Assembly: GCF_000801105.2 (NCBI RefSeq)
Contig: NC_079516.1
Location: forward strand, 45,798,908-45,862,907
Direction: 5' to 3'
Length of the DNA stretch: 64,000 nt
DNA from: Raphanus sativus
Lineage: Eukaryota; Streptophyta; Magnoliopsida; Brassicales; Brassicaceae
Both the position numbers and the translations under genes were made by a program. Under the pieces are notes generated by a model that worked only from the letters and a program-made list of their open reading frames with translations, was not told where the DNA came from and did not search any database. Below are positions 1 through 10,479 of this stretch, piece after piece; the stretch's first letter is position 1; every line of letters begins with the position of its first letter.

Positions 1-243
1 AAACATTAATGGGACAACAAATCTTTGCGTAGGCTCATGATATCCATCAACGGCTATCACCGCAAAATGACCTTCCTTCACATCTTTTGGGACACGGTCA
101 CGGCCGTATTCGTTGGAACAATGTTTCTTGGCCGAGGAAAAGCCTTTGATCTGCACCAACTTTTCTACAACATTCTTGAGCTTCACAATTCCACCCATTT
201 TCTTCTTTGGCGACTCAACTGTAATCATTCTTTGTCTGGCCAT
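1..243 (-). CDS. SAUR family auxin-responsive protein (partial, cut by left edge)
   Basis: Read on the minus strand, an open frame starts at ATG 243-241 and runs 81 codons to base 1 with no stop, so the C-terminus lies outside the window. The visible part has a basic N-terminus and then the start of the SAUR domain: 'VPKDVKEGHFAVIAVDG' followed by 'RFVVPLMF'. Small Auxin Up RNA proteins are short, intronless and auxin-inducible; many bind and inhibit PP2C.D phosphatases to raise plasma-membrane H+-ATPase activity and promote growth. A TATA-like tract lies about 90 bp upstream. By gene order this would match A. thaliana At2g28085 (recalled, not checked). Family assignment is firm; which SAUR it is remains uncertain. 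Confidence 0.9.
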   Translation of the reverse strand, partial: MARQRMITVESPKKKMGGIVKLKNVVEKLVQIKGFSSAKKHCSNEYGRDRVPKDVKEGHFAVIAVDGYHEPTQRFVVPLMF

Positions 244-333
244 AACAAATTAAGTTCCCTTTCGACTTTTTATTCTTCGGTTTTGTGGGTTCTCGAAAAA
301 TTATATGTTCGATTATAGACATGTGAGATGGGG

Positions 334-347
334 TATATATATATAAA
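334..347 (-). promoter_or_regulatory. TATA-box-like tract of the SAUR gene
   Basis: On the minus strand this reads TTTATATATATATA. It lies about 90 bp upstream of the SAUR start codon, a normal distance for a plant core promoter with a short leader. Assigned by sequence and position only. Confidence 0.5.
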
Positions 348-880
348 GAGGAATGGTGCAAAGAAGATAAGGAAGAAGTGAGCAAAGGAGACCAAACCAT
401 GTGGCCGAGTTGGTTTTCTTCACTTTGAATTTTCCACAAAAGCTGTTTCCGTTGTAAGTTTTAATTAGTCTTCTTTTGTTTTTCACCTTCTGTAAAAATA
501 ATATCGACTATGGAGTGAAACTCAACCATGACGACCAAAACACACACTTAGATTATGAGTTATACTCTTTACTCTTCAGGACAAGTTTTGAACTATTTCC
601 AACTCCAAAATTCAGGATCCGGATTATAATCCCTTTAGAGTCTTTTGTTATCTTTAATACACAAATAGTTTATATGGATACCCTTTATGGAACACTTATG
701 GATACCCTAATTAAAACAGTATTCTTTTTGATCTTATATGCAAATCCATTGGCAGGTAACTTCTTGTTTGGGTGTCAAAAGTGAATTTATTATGGATCAA
801 CAGAGAATTCTTTGTACAAATTAAAATTGTAGAATGACAATTATTTTAAAACAAAATAAAAAAAATTAAAATGACATCTG

Positions 881-937
881 TTATGAAATAGATGGAATAA
901 CATTTCGATGAGAGATGTTATTCCATCTATTTCATAA
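881..937. repeat. Perfect 23-bp inverted repeat with 11-bp loop
   Basis: Arms 881-903 and 915-937 are exact reverse complements, separated by bases 904-914. The arm begins TTATGAAATAGATGGAATAA. It could be the remnant of a small foldback MITE or a hairpin-forming transcript; no target-site duplication was recognised. Confidence 0.8.
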
Positions 938-1497
938 TGCACATCCAAGTACAAAAAAAACTTTATTTTTTATGGGTCCATCTAAATGCACATCCGAGTA
1001 CAGAAACGGGCATCTAATTGGTTTGCCTTTTTCCCTTGGTAACATTGGGTAATCCCTACATAAAGAAATCTTGGGGAATCACCCGATTAACGCATCCCAA
1101 GGGTATAATAACCCATCAATAAAGCTTTTCTGCTGAATTATCAACTAATATTCAACTCTTTGCAAGGATCGAGTAAGATGCCATTTGAACTTATTTGGTC
1201 TCGTTTTGAATCAAACAAAACTTGGACTTCAAAAAAAAAAAAGCCTTATATTTTCGCCATGTTCTTCACGTTGATGTACTTTATATTATCTAAACCGGAC
1301 AAGAGTTTTCCACCCTTGAAAGTTTGGAATGTCATTTCCGTATATGCACAGTATTGAGTGTCTTTATGAACTGTGTGATAGTACTGTGCTTTGTATTTCT
1401 GCTTGCAAAGCCGTGGCCGGTTACATTGTCATAAGAAATGTACATGTGATAAAGATGATCGATGTTTCAGTTCTGTTTTTGAACGACAATAGATATA

Positions 1498-1539
1498 ATA
1501 TTAGAGAAAAGTTTTTTTTGTCAACCATATATTAGAGAA
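1498..1539. repeat. Oligo(T) microinsertion with 11-bp direct duplication
   Basis: The 11-mer atattagagaa occurs at 1498-1508 and 1529-1539. Between them are 20 bp: an eight-base T run followed by GTCAACCAT. One of the recurrent microinsertions described in the findings. Confidence 0.6.
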
Positions 1540-2805
1540 GACCCGACGCATATTTTTCGGTATCTACGGTAAATAACCGAGGGTCTATCTCTGACTCACT
1601 TAGGAGTCTATACCTTAAACTGGTAAACATATACAGAACATGAAAAATAATAGTAAAAGAAATTAGCACAGAGAACAAAAAATCTATAAACTAATAATGT
1701 TGAGACTATGAAATTTTATTAATTTATAGAGTTATTAAATTTACAAAAAAAGTTTAGATTTTTCTTAATTTAGAATATTTTTATAAAATAAAAAATATTA
1801 AATTTTATAAATTCAACTTTTATGTCACTTTTGGTTATACTATTTGGTGTATATGAAATATGTTTCATAAAATTTAAATGTAGTTTAAGATATAATTTTA
1901 CTAAATATATTGAAGTGTTAAGAAAAAAGAGATGAACTTCATTATGAATATAAAAAAATAATACAATGTTTTGTTTGGACTTATATAAACATTATATATA
2001 TATAAATTATTAATTTATGATTTTGGTGGAAATATGTATTTACATAGGATTTTTAATAAAATTATTATTTTATTGATTTCTGTCATATTTGGAACCGGAA
2101 ATTTCTACTGTAGTTATCAACAATTATTAACGATATCTCGCCCCCATAAGAACTAATATTTATCCAACCTAAAAAAATTAATATCCAAAATTGTAACTTC
2201 AAATCTTCCTTTTTATATTTTACTTATAATTTAATTGTAATAACTTTTTGTTTACAATCTTTATTATTATTTATGTGCCTTCAGTAATAGAAAACTGGAA
2301 ATGTTCAATTTTAGTGTTCAAAAAGGTGTTAAAAGTAATATAATTTTTATATGTCAAACTTAAGTTCTGAAATATTTAATTTTAGTTATTAATAGTTTAT
2401 TTGGTAAAAGTTTGTAAAATTTTAGATAAATGTGTTAGAACTTGACTAAGTTTTGACGGGTTTTGGATAAAATAATTAATCCAAATTATACACGATTTTT
2501 GGGGGAATTTATAAGTTTAAAATAATTTGAAATTAACGAGTTAGAACCAAGAAGAATCGACCTGAAACCAAAAATAAAATTTACAAATATCTAGATAGGT
2601 CCAAATCACTAAGGTCCGAAAGACATGGATCCCATAAAAACTGATCGAATATCTGAACGTCCAAATTTAATTGACATGTCTAAATAATTATCATGTTTGG
2701 AGCTGGGGAGTCCTCTAGCTGTTATTTAATTTATGGATAACCACTAATAAAATAACACTCCAATCATATAAGTTAAGAACACAGAAGTAATTATAATTTA
2801 CAATA

Positions 2806-2901
2806 GTGAACGTAAATTGGCAAGCAGTTCTTTTTCAAAAAAAAAAAAAATTGGCAAGCAGTTCATATATGTGAACGTAAATTGGCAAGCAGTTCATATA
2901 T
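2806..2901. repeat. Three-copy short repeat with oligo(A) microinsertion
   Basis: The 17-mer aaattggcaagcagttc occurs at 2814-2830, 2848-2864 and 2879-2895. Copies 1 and 2 flank a 17-bp insert of TTTTTC plus an A run. Copies 2 and 3 are extended by CATATAT, while copies 1 and 3 share an upstream GTGAACGT. This suggests a microinsertion with target duplication overlaid on a second tandem duplication. Confidence 0.65.
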
Positions 2902-2905
2902 ATAT

Positions 2906-2960
2906 AAACTTTCTAAAGTTGATTATCCGTTTGTGTCAAAAAACTTTCTGAAGTTGATTA
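2906..2960. repeat. Microinsertion with 20-bp near-perfect direct duplication
   Basis: Bases 2906-2925 and 2941-2960 match at 19 of 20 positions. They flank the 15-bp insert tccgtttgtgtcaaa. It lies directly next to the 2806-2901 repeat cluster. Confidence 0.6.
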
Positions 2961-4823
2961 ATTGAAATATAATACTCAAATACAAATAAATACAGAATAT
3001 TACAGATATGATTAGTAAGAAAATTTACTTCTGTAAGATAAAATCATATAGATAAATGTTTAAAATAAAATAAAAATCTGAAAGATATAATATCCATATA
3101 AAACAAGAAAAGGAAGGTGAGAAAAAAACAATAAAGAATGATAGACACCATTTCACAAGGGCTTGTTTCTATGTATTTTCCTTTTATGCCTTTTTCCTCT
3201 TATGCTAATCTACTAAAAGTAATATTTATTTTATGTGAGACACAAGATGTAATACTATAAATTAATTTGGTGTGATATATAGTATACAAATTATTAAAAG
3301 ATACTGAAACAAAAAATTGTAGATAATTATACATTCACATATGAACGTATTAATCACCTCAAATGAACAATAATAAAAAAAAAATCATTAAAAAAAAAAA
3401 AGCTTACCATAATCAAAAATAGTAGTCGGCATTTAACAAGGAAACATGTGGGAATAGAGAAAGGTCTGTCCAAAAAACTACTGTTGATCATCAGGTCCCA
3501 AACTTATTAAAAAAAAAACGTCAGGTCCGTGGCGCTTTGTTGATAGTATCCTTGAGCTTCATGACTATTTAGTCGTATATAGCAACACCATCTTGACATA
3601 ATGTGACCTAGTGATAGGACATATGATTGCGTGAATATCTTTTCCAATTATTTATATAACAGAAAAGCGTGGAAAAAGTGCATATAATGCCTTTGCCAGT
3701 TCACAGTCCAAATTTAATTTGAAAGCTATAGCTCATACACCCGCTATCTTCGGGCTGGTCCGACACGGTCTTTGTTTGATTTATCATTTTCTTGTTTTCG
3801 ACATTTATGGATTTGCACTTTTCTGTTCAACTCTATCAATACATGAACATGCGTATTCTTGCCGTGAACGAAATTTGGTAGGATATTTTGGTGAAAGAAG
3901 GTTGTTACGTAACCAAAAAGGGTTATCAACCTCTAAACACGCATATACCACTGCAAACCATAATACGGAAACATATAATGGCATACTAATTCATTAAGCA
4001 TAAAAACGAATATTCGCGGTACGTAAATTGAATCAACAACAGGAAAATTAGAAGTTAGTACGCACCTAACATGACAATATCCTTTTTAGCGTCATGGTGT
4101 AACAGGTGCGAAACAATAAGCAGTAAACTTAATTAATATAACATAATTAAACTTAACAAGGTTAACTAATGATGTTTATTTTTTTGGAAAAATGTTAAAA
4201 TATTATTGCTTGATTCATGTTTGCGAAGTCTATCTACCACTAGACCATTCCCATGTATACTATAATTCTTCCTATCATATGTGGCATATCCAGTTTGCAA
4301 TGACATATGTATCATACATTTCTACTATCATATGTAAAAAAATGCACTAGTAATATTATTTTTATGATCAAATGTAATAGTATAACCCTTATAATGTCAT
4401 ATGTACGACAATTCCTTCTATCAATCAGATCAGATGTACCATATGCTAGACGTTAGAGTATTTGGATCATAAAAATACTAAGATTCACATACTAATTAAG
4501 AAACAAAGTCAAAACGAATTGAAAAAGAGAGGGAATATGGCAAAGTTTTGCATACAAAACAAACTGGCATAAGTTGATGTGGTGAGTGGTACACACCCAA
4601 AATTACCATATAGAAAAGTGTGTCATGGTATTGTCATTGCAACATCCCCAAAAGTAAAATAATGCAATTTACAATTAAGTCTCAAGTCCATCACAAAAAC
4701 ATCTACCTCCTGAGTCCTGACTTCCGTTTTTCTTTTCAGTTGATGTTCCTTAGATATATGTACGCGGTACGCCTCCTATAGTTATTTGCCGGTGATATAC
4801 TGCAATCTTTTCTCGCCTGAAAA

Positions 4824-6395
4824 TCACATAACGCAGCAAGAGTTGGGATCCTCCTCGCTAAAAAGCTCTGTGATTGGGCCTCCCATGAAACCGTAAGGTC
4901 CAAGCCCATAATTGAAACCATAGCATGGCAGGCCTGGAGACCCGGGTTTGGAGATTCCCTCTGCATTCTCTTTCTTCTTGTCCTTCTTCTCAGGCACGGC
5001 CTGGATGGTTTTCTTCAGTTTCCTTTTCAGAGTCTCTGTCACAGTCTTAACCTCCATAGTCCCTGTGACGCTGACCACTTCTTTCTCCCTGTCTATTTTC
5101 ACCTGGTAGACACCTGTGTTAACACATACTCAATCCCGTTAAAAACCCAATTTTTTTGTGAAGTCAATAGTACCACTACGCAAAGCTCAAAACCAGTTAA
5201 GCAAACAGAAACAATGAGTTATCTATTCTTTGGATTAGATGAAAGGTCTGACCTTTGGTCTTAGAGATAGTCTTGTGAATCCTCTTGATGCAACCGTCAC
5301 ATGAACAATTCAACTTCAGGTTCACTGTGCTCACAGCGATCTAAGCAAAGAAGTCAACAATATTTTCTTATAAGTTTCATGCGATCTCACACCACGTAAT
5401 TGAAAGGCTTAAGTGGTTTAATCCCTATGAGCCCCTAGAAGATAATGGATACACTAATGAGTAATCTTTAGAAGAAGTAGGTTGCTTGAGACGCAAGTAA
5501 GTCTTGTGAGACATCTACCTCTTGATACTACAACAACCTTAGTATGTTATGTACATTGGTAATCAGGGTTTTCAAAGTGTCTAAATGCATGGGATGGATG
5601 AATGTATTTCAAAAGGTGAGTTAAGAGTGTACCATAGTAGTCGGCTTTGCATCATTAATATTCACTTTGGTCTCTTTCTTGGGCTTGGGAGATAGGAGCT
5701 CGATCTTCTTCTTGGTCTTCTCCTGCAAATTCTCAGCAGTCTTCACAGGATCCATGAAGCAGCCAATGAGAGTGAGCTTGTTGGAAACAGGATCTGCTCT
5801 CACTGTTTCAACTCCTGATACAAGTCAAAACCCAAAAACACCAGGAGAAAGTTAATCAAGTACTTCGATTCCTTCTCAAAAGACATGAGTTGATGAAATC
5901 TAGCGATGAAACAAAGATCCAAAAAATAGAGATTTCATCGATTCTTCATTATGGCAGCGCAAGTGTCAACAAAAAAGGTGTGAAAACAGATTTTCCGGGA
6001 AAATCAAAACACGACGCGGAGATTTAAGAGACTCGGCGAAGATTTTTCCGGGAAAATCAATCAAAAACACGGACGCGTATCGGAGATTTTTGGAATATTC
6101 GCAATAAACTAAGTGCAGAGGCTTTAGTCTCAAAAAAAAAAAAAAAAAAACTAAGTGCAGAGGGAAAGCGTAACGAGATTTTATATATTTAGAAACAGTG
6201 ACGGACGCGATTGGAGGTAGTAATGGGGGGGGGGAATCGATTTGGTTTCTAACCTTCCAAACAGCGAGCTAATCTGACGATCCTGGCGATACATCCGTCG
6301 CAGTGAAGATCCACCTGAAGAACGACGTGAACCGCTTCCTTTTTCTTCTTCTCCACGTCACACTCGCACACCCGATTCTCGGATTTCGTTTCCAT
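4824..6395 (-). CDS. Heavy-metal-associated isoprenylated plant protein with two HMA domains
   Basis: Minus-strand gene with coding exons 6254-6395, 5633-5814, 5253-5340 and 4824-5113; GT-AG borders keep frame and give 233 aa. The first HMA domain (about residues 22-95) carries CDGC near residue 32; the second (about 109-175) carries CDGC after 'KLNCS'. HMA domains with CxxC bind soft metals such as Cu, Zn or Cd. A Lys-rich linker joins the domains, and the Gly/Pro-rich tail ends in CCVM, a CaaX farnesylation signal, so a membrane-tethered metallochaperone of the HIPP family is likely. A splice acceptor lies three bases before the ATG (intron end at 6399), indicating a 5'-UTR intron with a possible donor near 6559. 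By gene order it matches At2g28090. The metal specificity is unknown. Confidence 0.9.
6106..6162. repeat. Oligo(A) microinsertion with 15-bp duplication in HIPP intron 1
   Basis: The 15-mer aaactaagtgcagag is present at 6106-6120 and 6148-6162. It flanks a 27-bp insert, gctttagtctc followed by an A run. It lies within the first coding intron of the HIPP gene and would be spliced out. Confidence 0.75.
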
Positions 6396-6399
6396 CTTC

Positions 6400-8792
6400 T
6401 GCAAACATAGAAGAAAACAAATAAAGTGAGGAACCTCAAAAAAACAACGAACAGAAGAGGAAATCGAAGTACGAGACGTTGAATCTCTTGAGGAATTGAA
6501 AAAAAAAAACAAAAATCAGCGGCGAGAAGAAAAGCGTGTGTGCGCGTGATTTGAACCTGAACCAAAGCACAATGCTTGGAGCGAGCTTTTTCTTCTGAAG
6601 ACGACGAAAAGTGTGTGTTGTTTGGTTTAGTAGTACCAGAGGCGGCGAGAGAGTGTAGAGAGAGGAGGGATATGTGTGCAGCAGTCTGCAGACTCCGTAC
6701 TCACTTTTTTGTTACTCTGCTCCCTTCCCTTCCTCACTCTGCTTTTCCAATTTTTATTTATTCCACGTCAGATATTTGCTTCTTAAAATATTTTCAAAAT
6801 TCAATGATGTATATTGGATAAAAATCCTTTCATTTGTTATATACCCATATGATCTGACATATTCAGTTACAATACTTATCATTCTTGTCTCTCACAAACG
6901 TTCTTTGTTTTTTTTATTCTTCTTCTGTAAAATACATTCTTCTCATTCTTGTCTCTTACAAACGTTCTTTGTTTTTGTTCTCTGTGATTATTATGGTGTG
7001 GTTAGTGAAATTTCTGAAAAACATTTTGATCCAAAACGTTTTTTTTTTTGCTGTGTATGTTTTTCTTAATATTTAATGGCTTACCTTTTTATTTCAGTTT
7101 CTTCTCATCTTATGTATATACAATTTACAAAGACATCTCTATGACTAAAAGTCTAAAACATATATTTATTTGACTTATTCTTGGGTTCACCCCCTAGGGT
7201 GAACCTTTAGATTCACCAACCAATAGTCTTTAAGTATTTGATATTTGATATCTTTTAAAAAAGAAACATAATTGAATTTTCAAATTAGATTAAAATAAAA
7301 AAAATATTAAATACATAAAAAAATAATAATAGTTACAAAAAATAAATAAATTAATATTATTAAGCCTTCACTAAAATACTAAATTATATACCCTAAATCC
7401 TAAAACATATACCCTAAATCCTAAACCCAAAAATTTTAGGGTTTACTGTTTTTATGATTTAGGTTTTAATATTTATGATTTAGGGTTTAAGATTTATCAA
7501 AATCATGAATTATCCAAGGGTTCAGGGTTTACCCAAGGGTTTAGGGTTTAGTGATTAGGATTTAGGGTTTAGTGTTTTATGATTTAGTTTTTAATATATG
7601 TGATTTAGGGTTTAGGATTTATAAAAAGGTTTAGGTTTATTTAAAATTTTTGGGTTTAGGATTTACCTAAAATTTTAGGGTTTAGGATTTAGGGTATAGG
7701 GTTTAATATTTTACTAAAAGCTTAATAATATTAATTAATTTATTTTTGTAACTATTACTATTTTTAATGTATTTATATTTTTTATTTTTAAAATACAATA
7801 TAGTTTAAAAATTAAATTTTGTTTCCTTTTTTAAAAGATGTCAAATATCAAATATTCAAATACTATTGGTTGGTGAACCTTGAGGTTCACCCTAGGGGGT
7901 GAACCTAAGAATAACTCTATTTATTTCTATGACTAGAACATAAATTTATTTCTATGACTAAAACATAAATTTATTTGATAGAATGAATATCATCGTTATA
8001 ACCATTTGGGTTCTCAATGTGTTATTGGGTCTTTAGAAGGCAGAATCACAAAATTCGATTAATAAGTGTTCATTTGGTTTCATTTAATAATTTTTACTAA
8101 GGGCAAAAATACATTATGACATATATGCTCAACGAGAAAAAGTGACAAAATGAAACCAAAGTGACAGATAATAAATATTTATTTCAAATAGGGAATGCAG
8201 CGTGCTTGGTGACGTTTACAACGTCTGCCATGTTTCACATATGGTGCAACCATTTAGTGGGATATGATAGTAAACATAAGAAGAATACGGAGCTGGCGAG
8301 ATACAAAAAGGCACACATCCAAATTAACCTGTCTTTTTCTACCAAAACCAAGTCCAAGAGTAGTCTCTTAAATCATTATATAATTATTTTCTTAGACAAA
8401 AATACTAAGTAGTCTCTTGAAAAAGAAATTGCATATATATTTTTATGATTTTCATGACAGTTAAGTTCTTAAACGATTAGATTTTGTATTCCTATTTCAC
8501 TAAAAAGTTCATCATTCATTTAAAATTTAAATGGTCATCAAGTCTCATAGTAACAAAATCATTGTTTTCCGATTAATCTGCCAACGCTCATCCGGAAATA
8601 AGAAATTGAGATTTTTAAATCTGTGTCTTTTTAAAAAAATTCCCACATCCTCTGTTTTGATTGTTTTTCCACTTCACCAAGCTCAATCCTAAATTAGGAT
8701 TTATCAATTACTTTGCTACATTTCTGATACACTAACTCTCAAAAGCAGTAATAACACCCGTGAAAAAGAAGACAAAAAAAAAACAAATTGGT
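6400..8792. other. HIPP promoter/5' leader and FRA8 3' flank
   Basis: Bases 6400 to about 6700 hold the HIPP 5'-UTR intron and a pyrimidine-rich leader. The rest is AT-rich. A Mutator-type MITE occupies 7172-7917. No trace of an alpha-L-fucosidase gene (FUC1, expected here from Arabidopsis gene order) was found in any frame. Confidence 0.6.
7172..7917. mobile_element. Mutator-type MITE, 746 bp, telomere-like interior
   Basis: Perfect 9-bp target-site duplications (tatttattt) at 7163-7171 and 7918-7926 flank long terminal inverted repeats beginning GASTTATTCTTRGGTTCACC and containing the palindromic core GGTTCACCCCCTAGGGTGAACC-like segment, then CACCAACCAATAGT. The 9-bp duplication and long inverted ends fit the Mutator superfamily. 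There is no coding capacity, so it is non-autonomous. The interior (about 7381-7700) is a large imperfect palindrome of ccctaaa on the left and tttaggg on the right. A related copy lies at 37574-38435. Confidence 0.85.
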
Positions 8793-10479
8793 TCACAGAA
8801 AAGCATTTGATCTTATAGCGGACCTATGCAATTTTTTCGACAAAGCCTCCAAAACTTGCCACGTGGCATCTCCCTCTCGCGGAGGGACATTAAACATTAG
8901 GGCCCGCTTAACAGACGGATCCTCAAGGTTCTTCTGTATGAAGGACAAATTAGTCCCCGCCACGTGTTCCAAAATCTCTCCGAGTTTCCCAACGTCTCGC
9001 TCCGCGACCGTGAGAGAGATATCCGGCCAGCGCACGGCAGAAGGGAACGGCAAACGGATACCGTCGGCGATGATAACGGGCACGCATCCAAGTGCAACCG
9101 ACTCAACAAGTCTCGGACTCCACGGGGCCCACCCGAGAGGACATAAACAGAAAACAGAACGTGCAATTTCTGACTGGTAACCAGCAAATCTTTGTCGTTG
9201 GAGATAAAACCTCCGGTCACTACCGTAACTCCTCCATATCTCCGTCCTTACACGCCTAGTAGATTTTTTTTAAAAGTTATTCAGTATGGAGATAGATAAA
9301 TCATATTATATTGGAGTAATTATAGTATATGGTTGTTGTGTATTTTACTTGCTGTAAAAGCGTCCACTGATGTTTTTGGGATGAATCTCCATCTTGCCCC
9401 GGAAGAAAACCCTAATGTCTCGCTCCTTAGTTACCGGGATATTCTTTTGCGTCTTGCGCAAACTCACCGGCGAGATGTACGGTGGTATCACAACGTTCTC
9501 TACTTCTTGGCATGGATGCTTAAACGTAACACCAAAAGTTTGCAAAACTATAGAGTTCCTCAAGATCATTGGTACCCCATCAGCAATTGCTCTATCCTCC
9601 TTTTTTTTTGAAAAAAGTAAAAAATACACTAAATGTAAATAAATATATTTTTTTTTTTTTTTGTAAATAAATATTTACAATTGGCAAATAGTTTCATTTT
9701 GAACTAACCATGGTGTGGAAGCAAGAGCCAAAGTCGTGTGTGGCGGTGAAGACGTGGTCAGAGCCACTGGTTCGGTTCCAAAACGGGTATTGAGCTGAGA
9801 CGAGCCCGATTGCTTCCTTGATGAGTGATCTGGCGTGACCTATCGCTGGAAAGCCGTTGACTGTGCTGAAATTACATGAGACGTAAACAGGGACGAAGAA
9901 GAAATCCGCTTCGTACGGATCTTCCGTCCGTACGTCTCCCTCGAGGCTCAGCAACGCCTTGTGAAGAGCCACCTCGGCCGCGAAAAGATGGTTGCTGCAT
10001 CTGCTGTTGGCTAACCAGTCTGTGTTGAACTTGGAAGGCAAGTCATAGACGTATATTTTCAAATTGTTGAATACATCTGAAGGAAAATAAAAAAAACACA
10101 AGAAAATAGTCATAATATGAAACCTTAATATTTAGTCCTTGAAACTTTTCTTTACCAAAAAGAAAATATGAAACCATTAACTAAACTAATGTATACATAT
10201 ACCAGTTCTGATGTTTGGACGTTGTGGGGGAAAGATAAGTGTGTGATCATGGATTTTAGATTCAAACACGGCATGAGAAGCAATAAACTTGGTTTTTGGG
10301 TTAGTTTGAAGAGTGTTTGGTCGGGACAAAGAAGAAGGAGACAAAGGAAGGTCTTCTTGGTCATGATCGACTAAGAAGGAAACGAGAAAGTAGAGAGTGA
10401 ATGAAAAACAGACGATCCATTTGAAGTAGTGTTTAAAGCAGAGTCCTTTCTCTGTTCTTCTTTGTTTATGTGTTATCAT
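8793..10479 (-). CDS. FRA8: FRA8/IRX7-type GT47 xylan glycosyltransferase
   Basis: Minus-strand exons 10203-10479, 9709-10076, 9349-9599 and 8793-9255 join in frame to 452 aa, close to the Arabidopsis FRA8 length. A basic N-terminus and a hydrophobic segment at about residues 18-38 make a type II signal anchor for Golgi placement. The exostosin (GT47) domain starts at 'LKIYVYDLPSKF' (about residue 97) and ends with 'CLCPLGWAPWSPRLVESV' and 'GCVPVIIADGIRLPF', the family's nucleotide-sugar region. FRA8 is required for the reducing-end tetrasaccharide of glucuronoxylan in secondary walls. The paralogue F8H is the alternative; gene order (At2g28110, next to the MFS gene) favours FRA8. The last base run before exon 3 is AAAAAAAAAG, an unusual acceptor context, and intron 2 also carries a microinsertion. 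Confidence 0.93.
9634..9674. repeat. Oligo(T) microinsertion with 13-bp duplication in FRA8 intron 2
   Basis: tgtaaataaatat occurs at 9634-9646 and 9662-9674, separated by an A plus 14 T. It lies wholly within the 109-bp second intron of FRA8. Confidence 0.65.
10114..10175. repeat. 11-bp direct duplication in FRA8 intron 1
   Basis: aatatgaaacc occurs at 10114-10124 and 10165-10175, separated by 40 bp that end in ccaaaaagaaa. A possible footprint of the same kind as the microinsertions, but the spacer is longer and less A-rich. Confidence 0.4.

Larger units (their letters stand above)
244..4823. other. Intergenic region between SAUR and HIPP genes
   Basis: This is 4.6 kb of AT-rich DNA without a credible gene. 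The open frames are short, lack recognisable domains and look like chance. It holds a perfect 23-bp inverted repeat (881-937), three short direct-duplication footprints (1498-1539, 2806-2901, 2906-2960) and a cluster of five CATATG hexamers (4276-4445). The two genes are transcribed leftward, so the part near 4823 is the HIPP 3' flank and the part near 243 is the SAUR promoter. Confidence 0.6.

Noticed and set aside
1160..1535. Two overlapping 65-68-aa frames
   Set aside because: No domain, no coding bias, and disrupted by a microinsertion; treated as chance.
7381..7700. Telomere-like ccctaaa/tttaggg tracts as a chromosome end or fusion point
   Set aside because: They lie inside a transposable element with its own 9-bp target duplication and are degenerate.
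8161..8412. 83-aa frame near the FRA8 3' end
   Set aside because: AT-rich, no recognisable motif, no splice-compatible neighbours.
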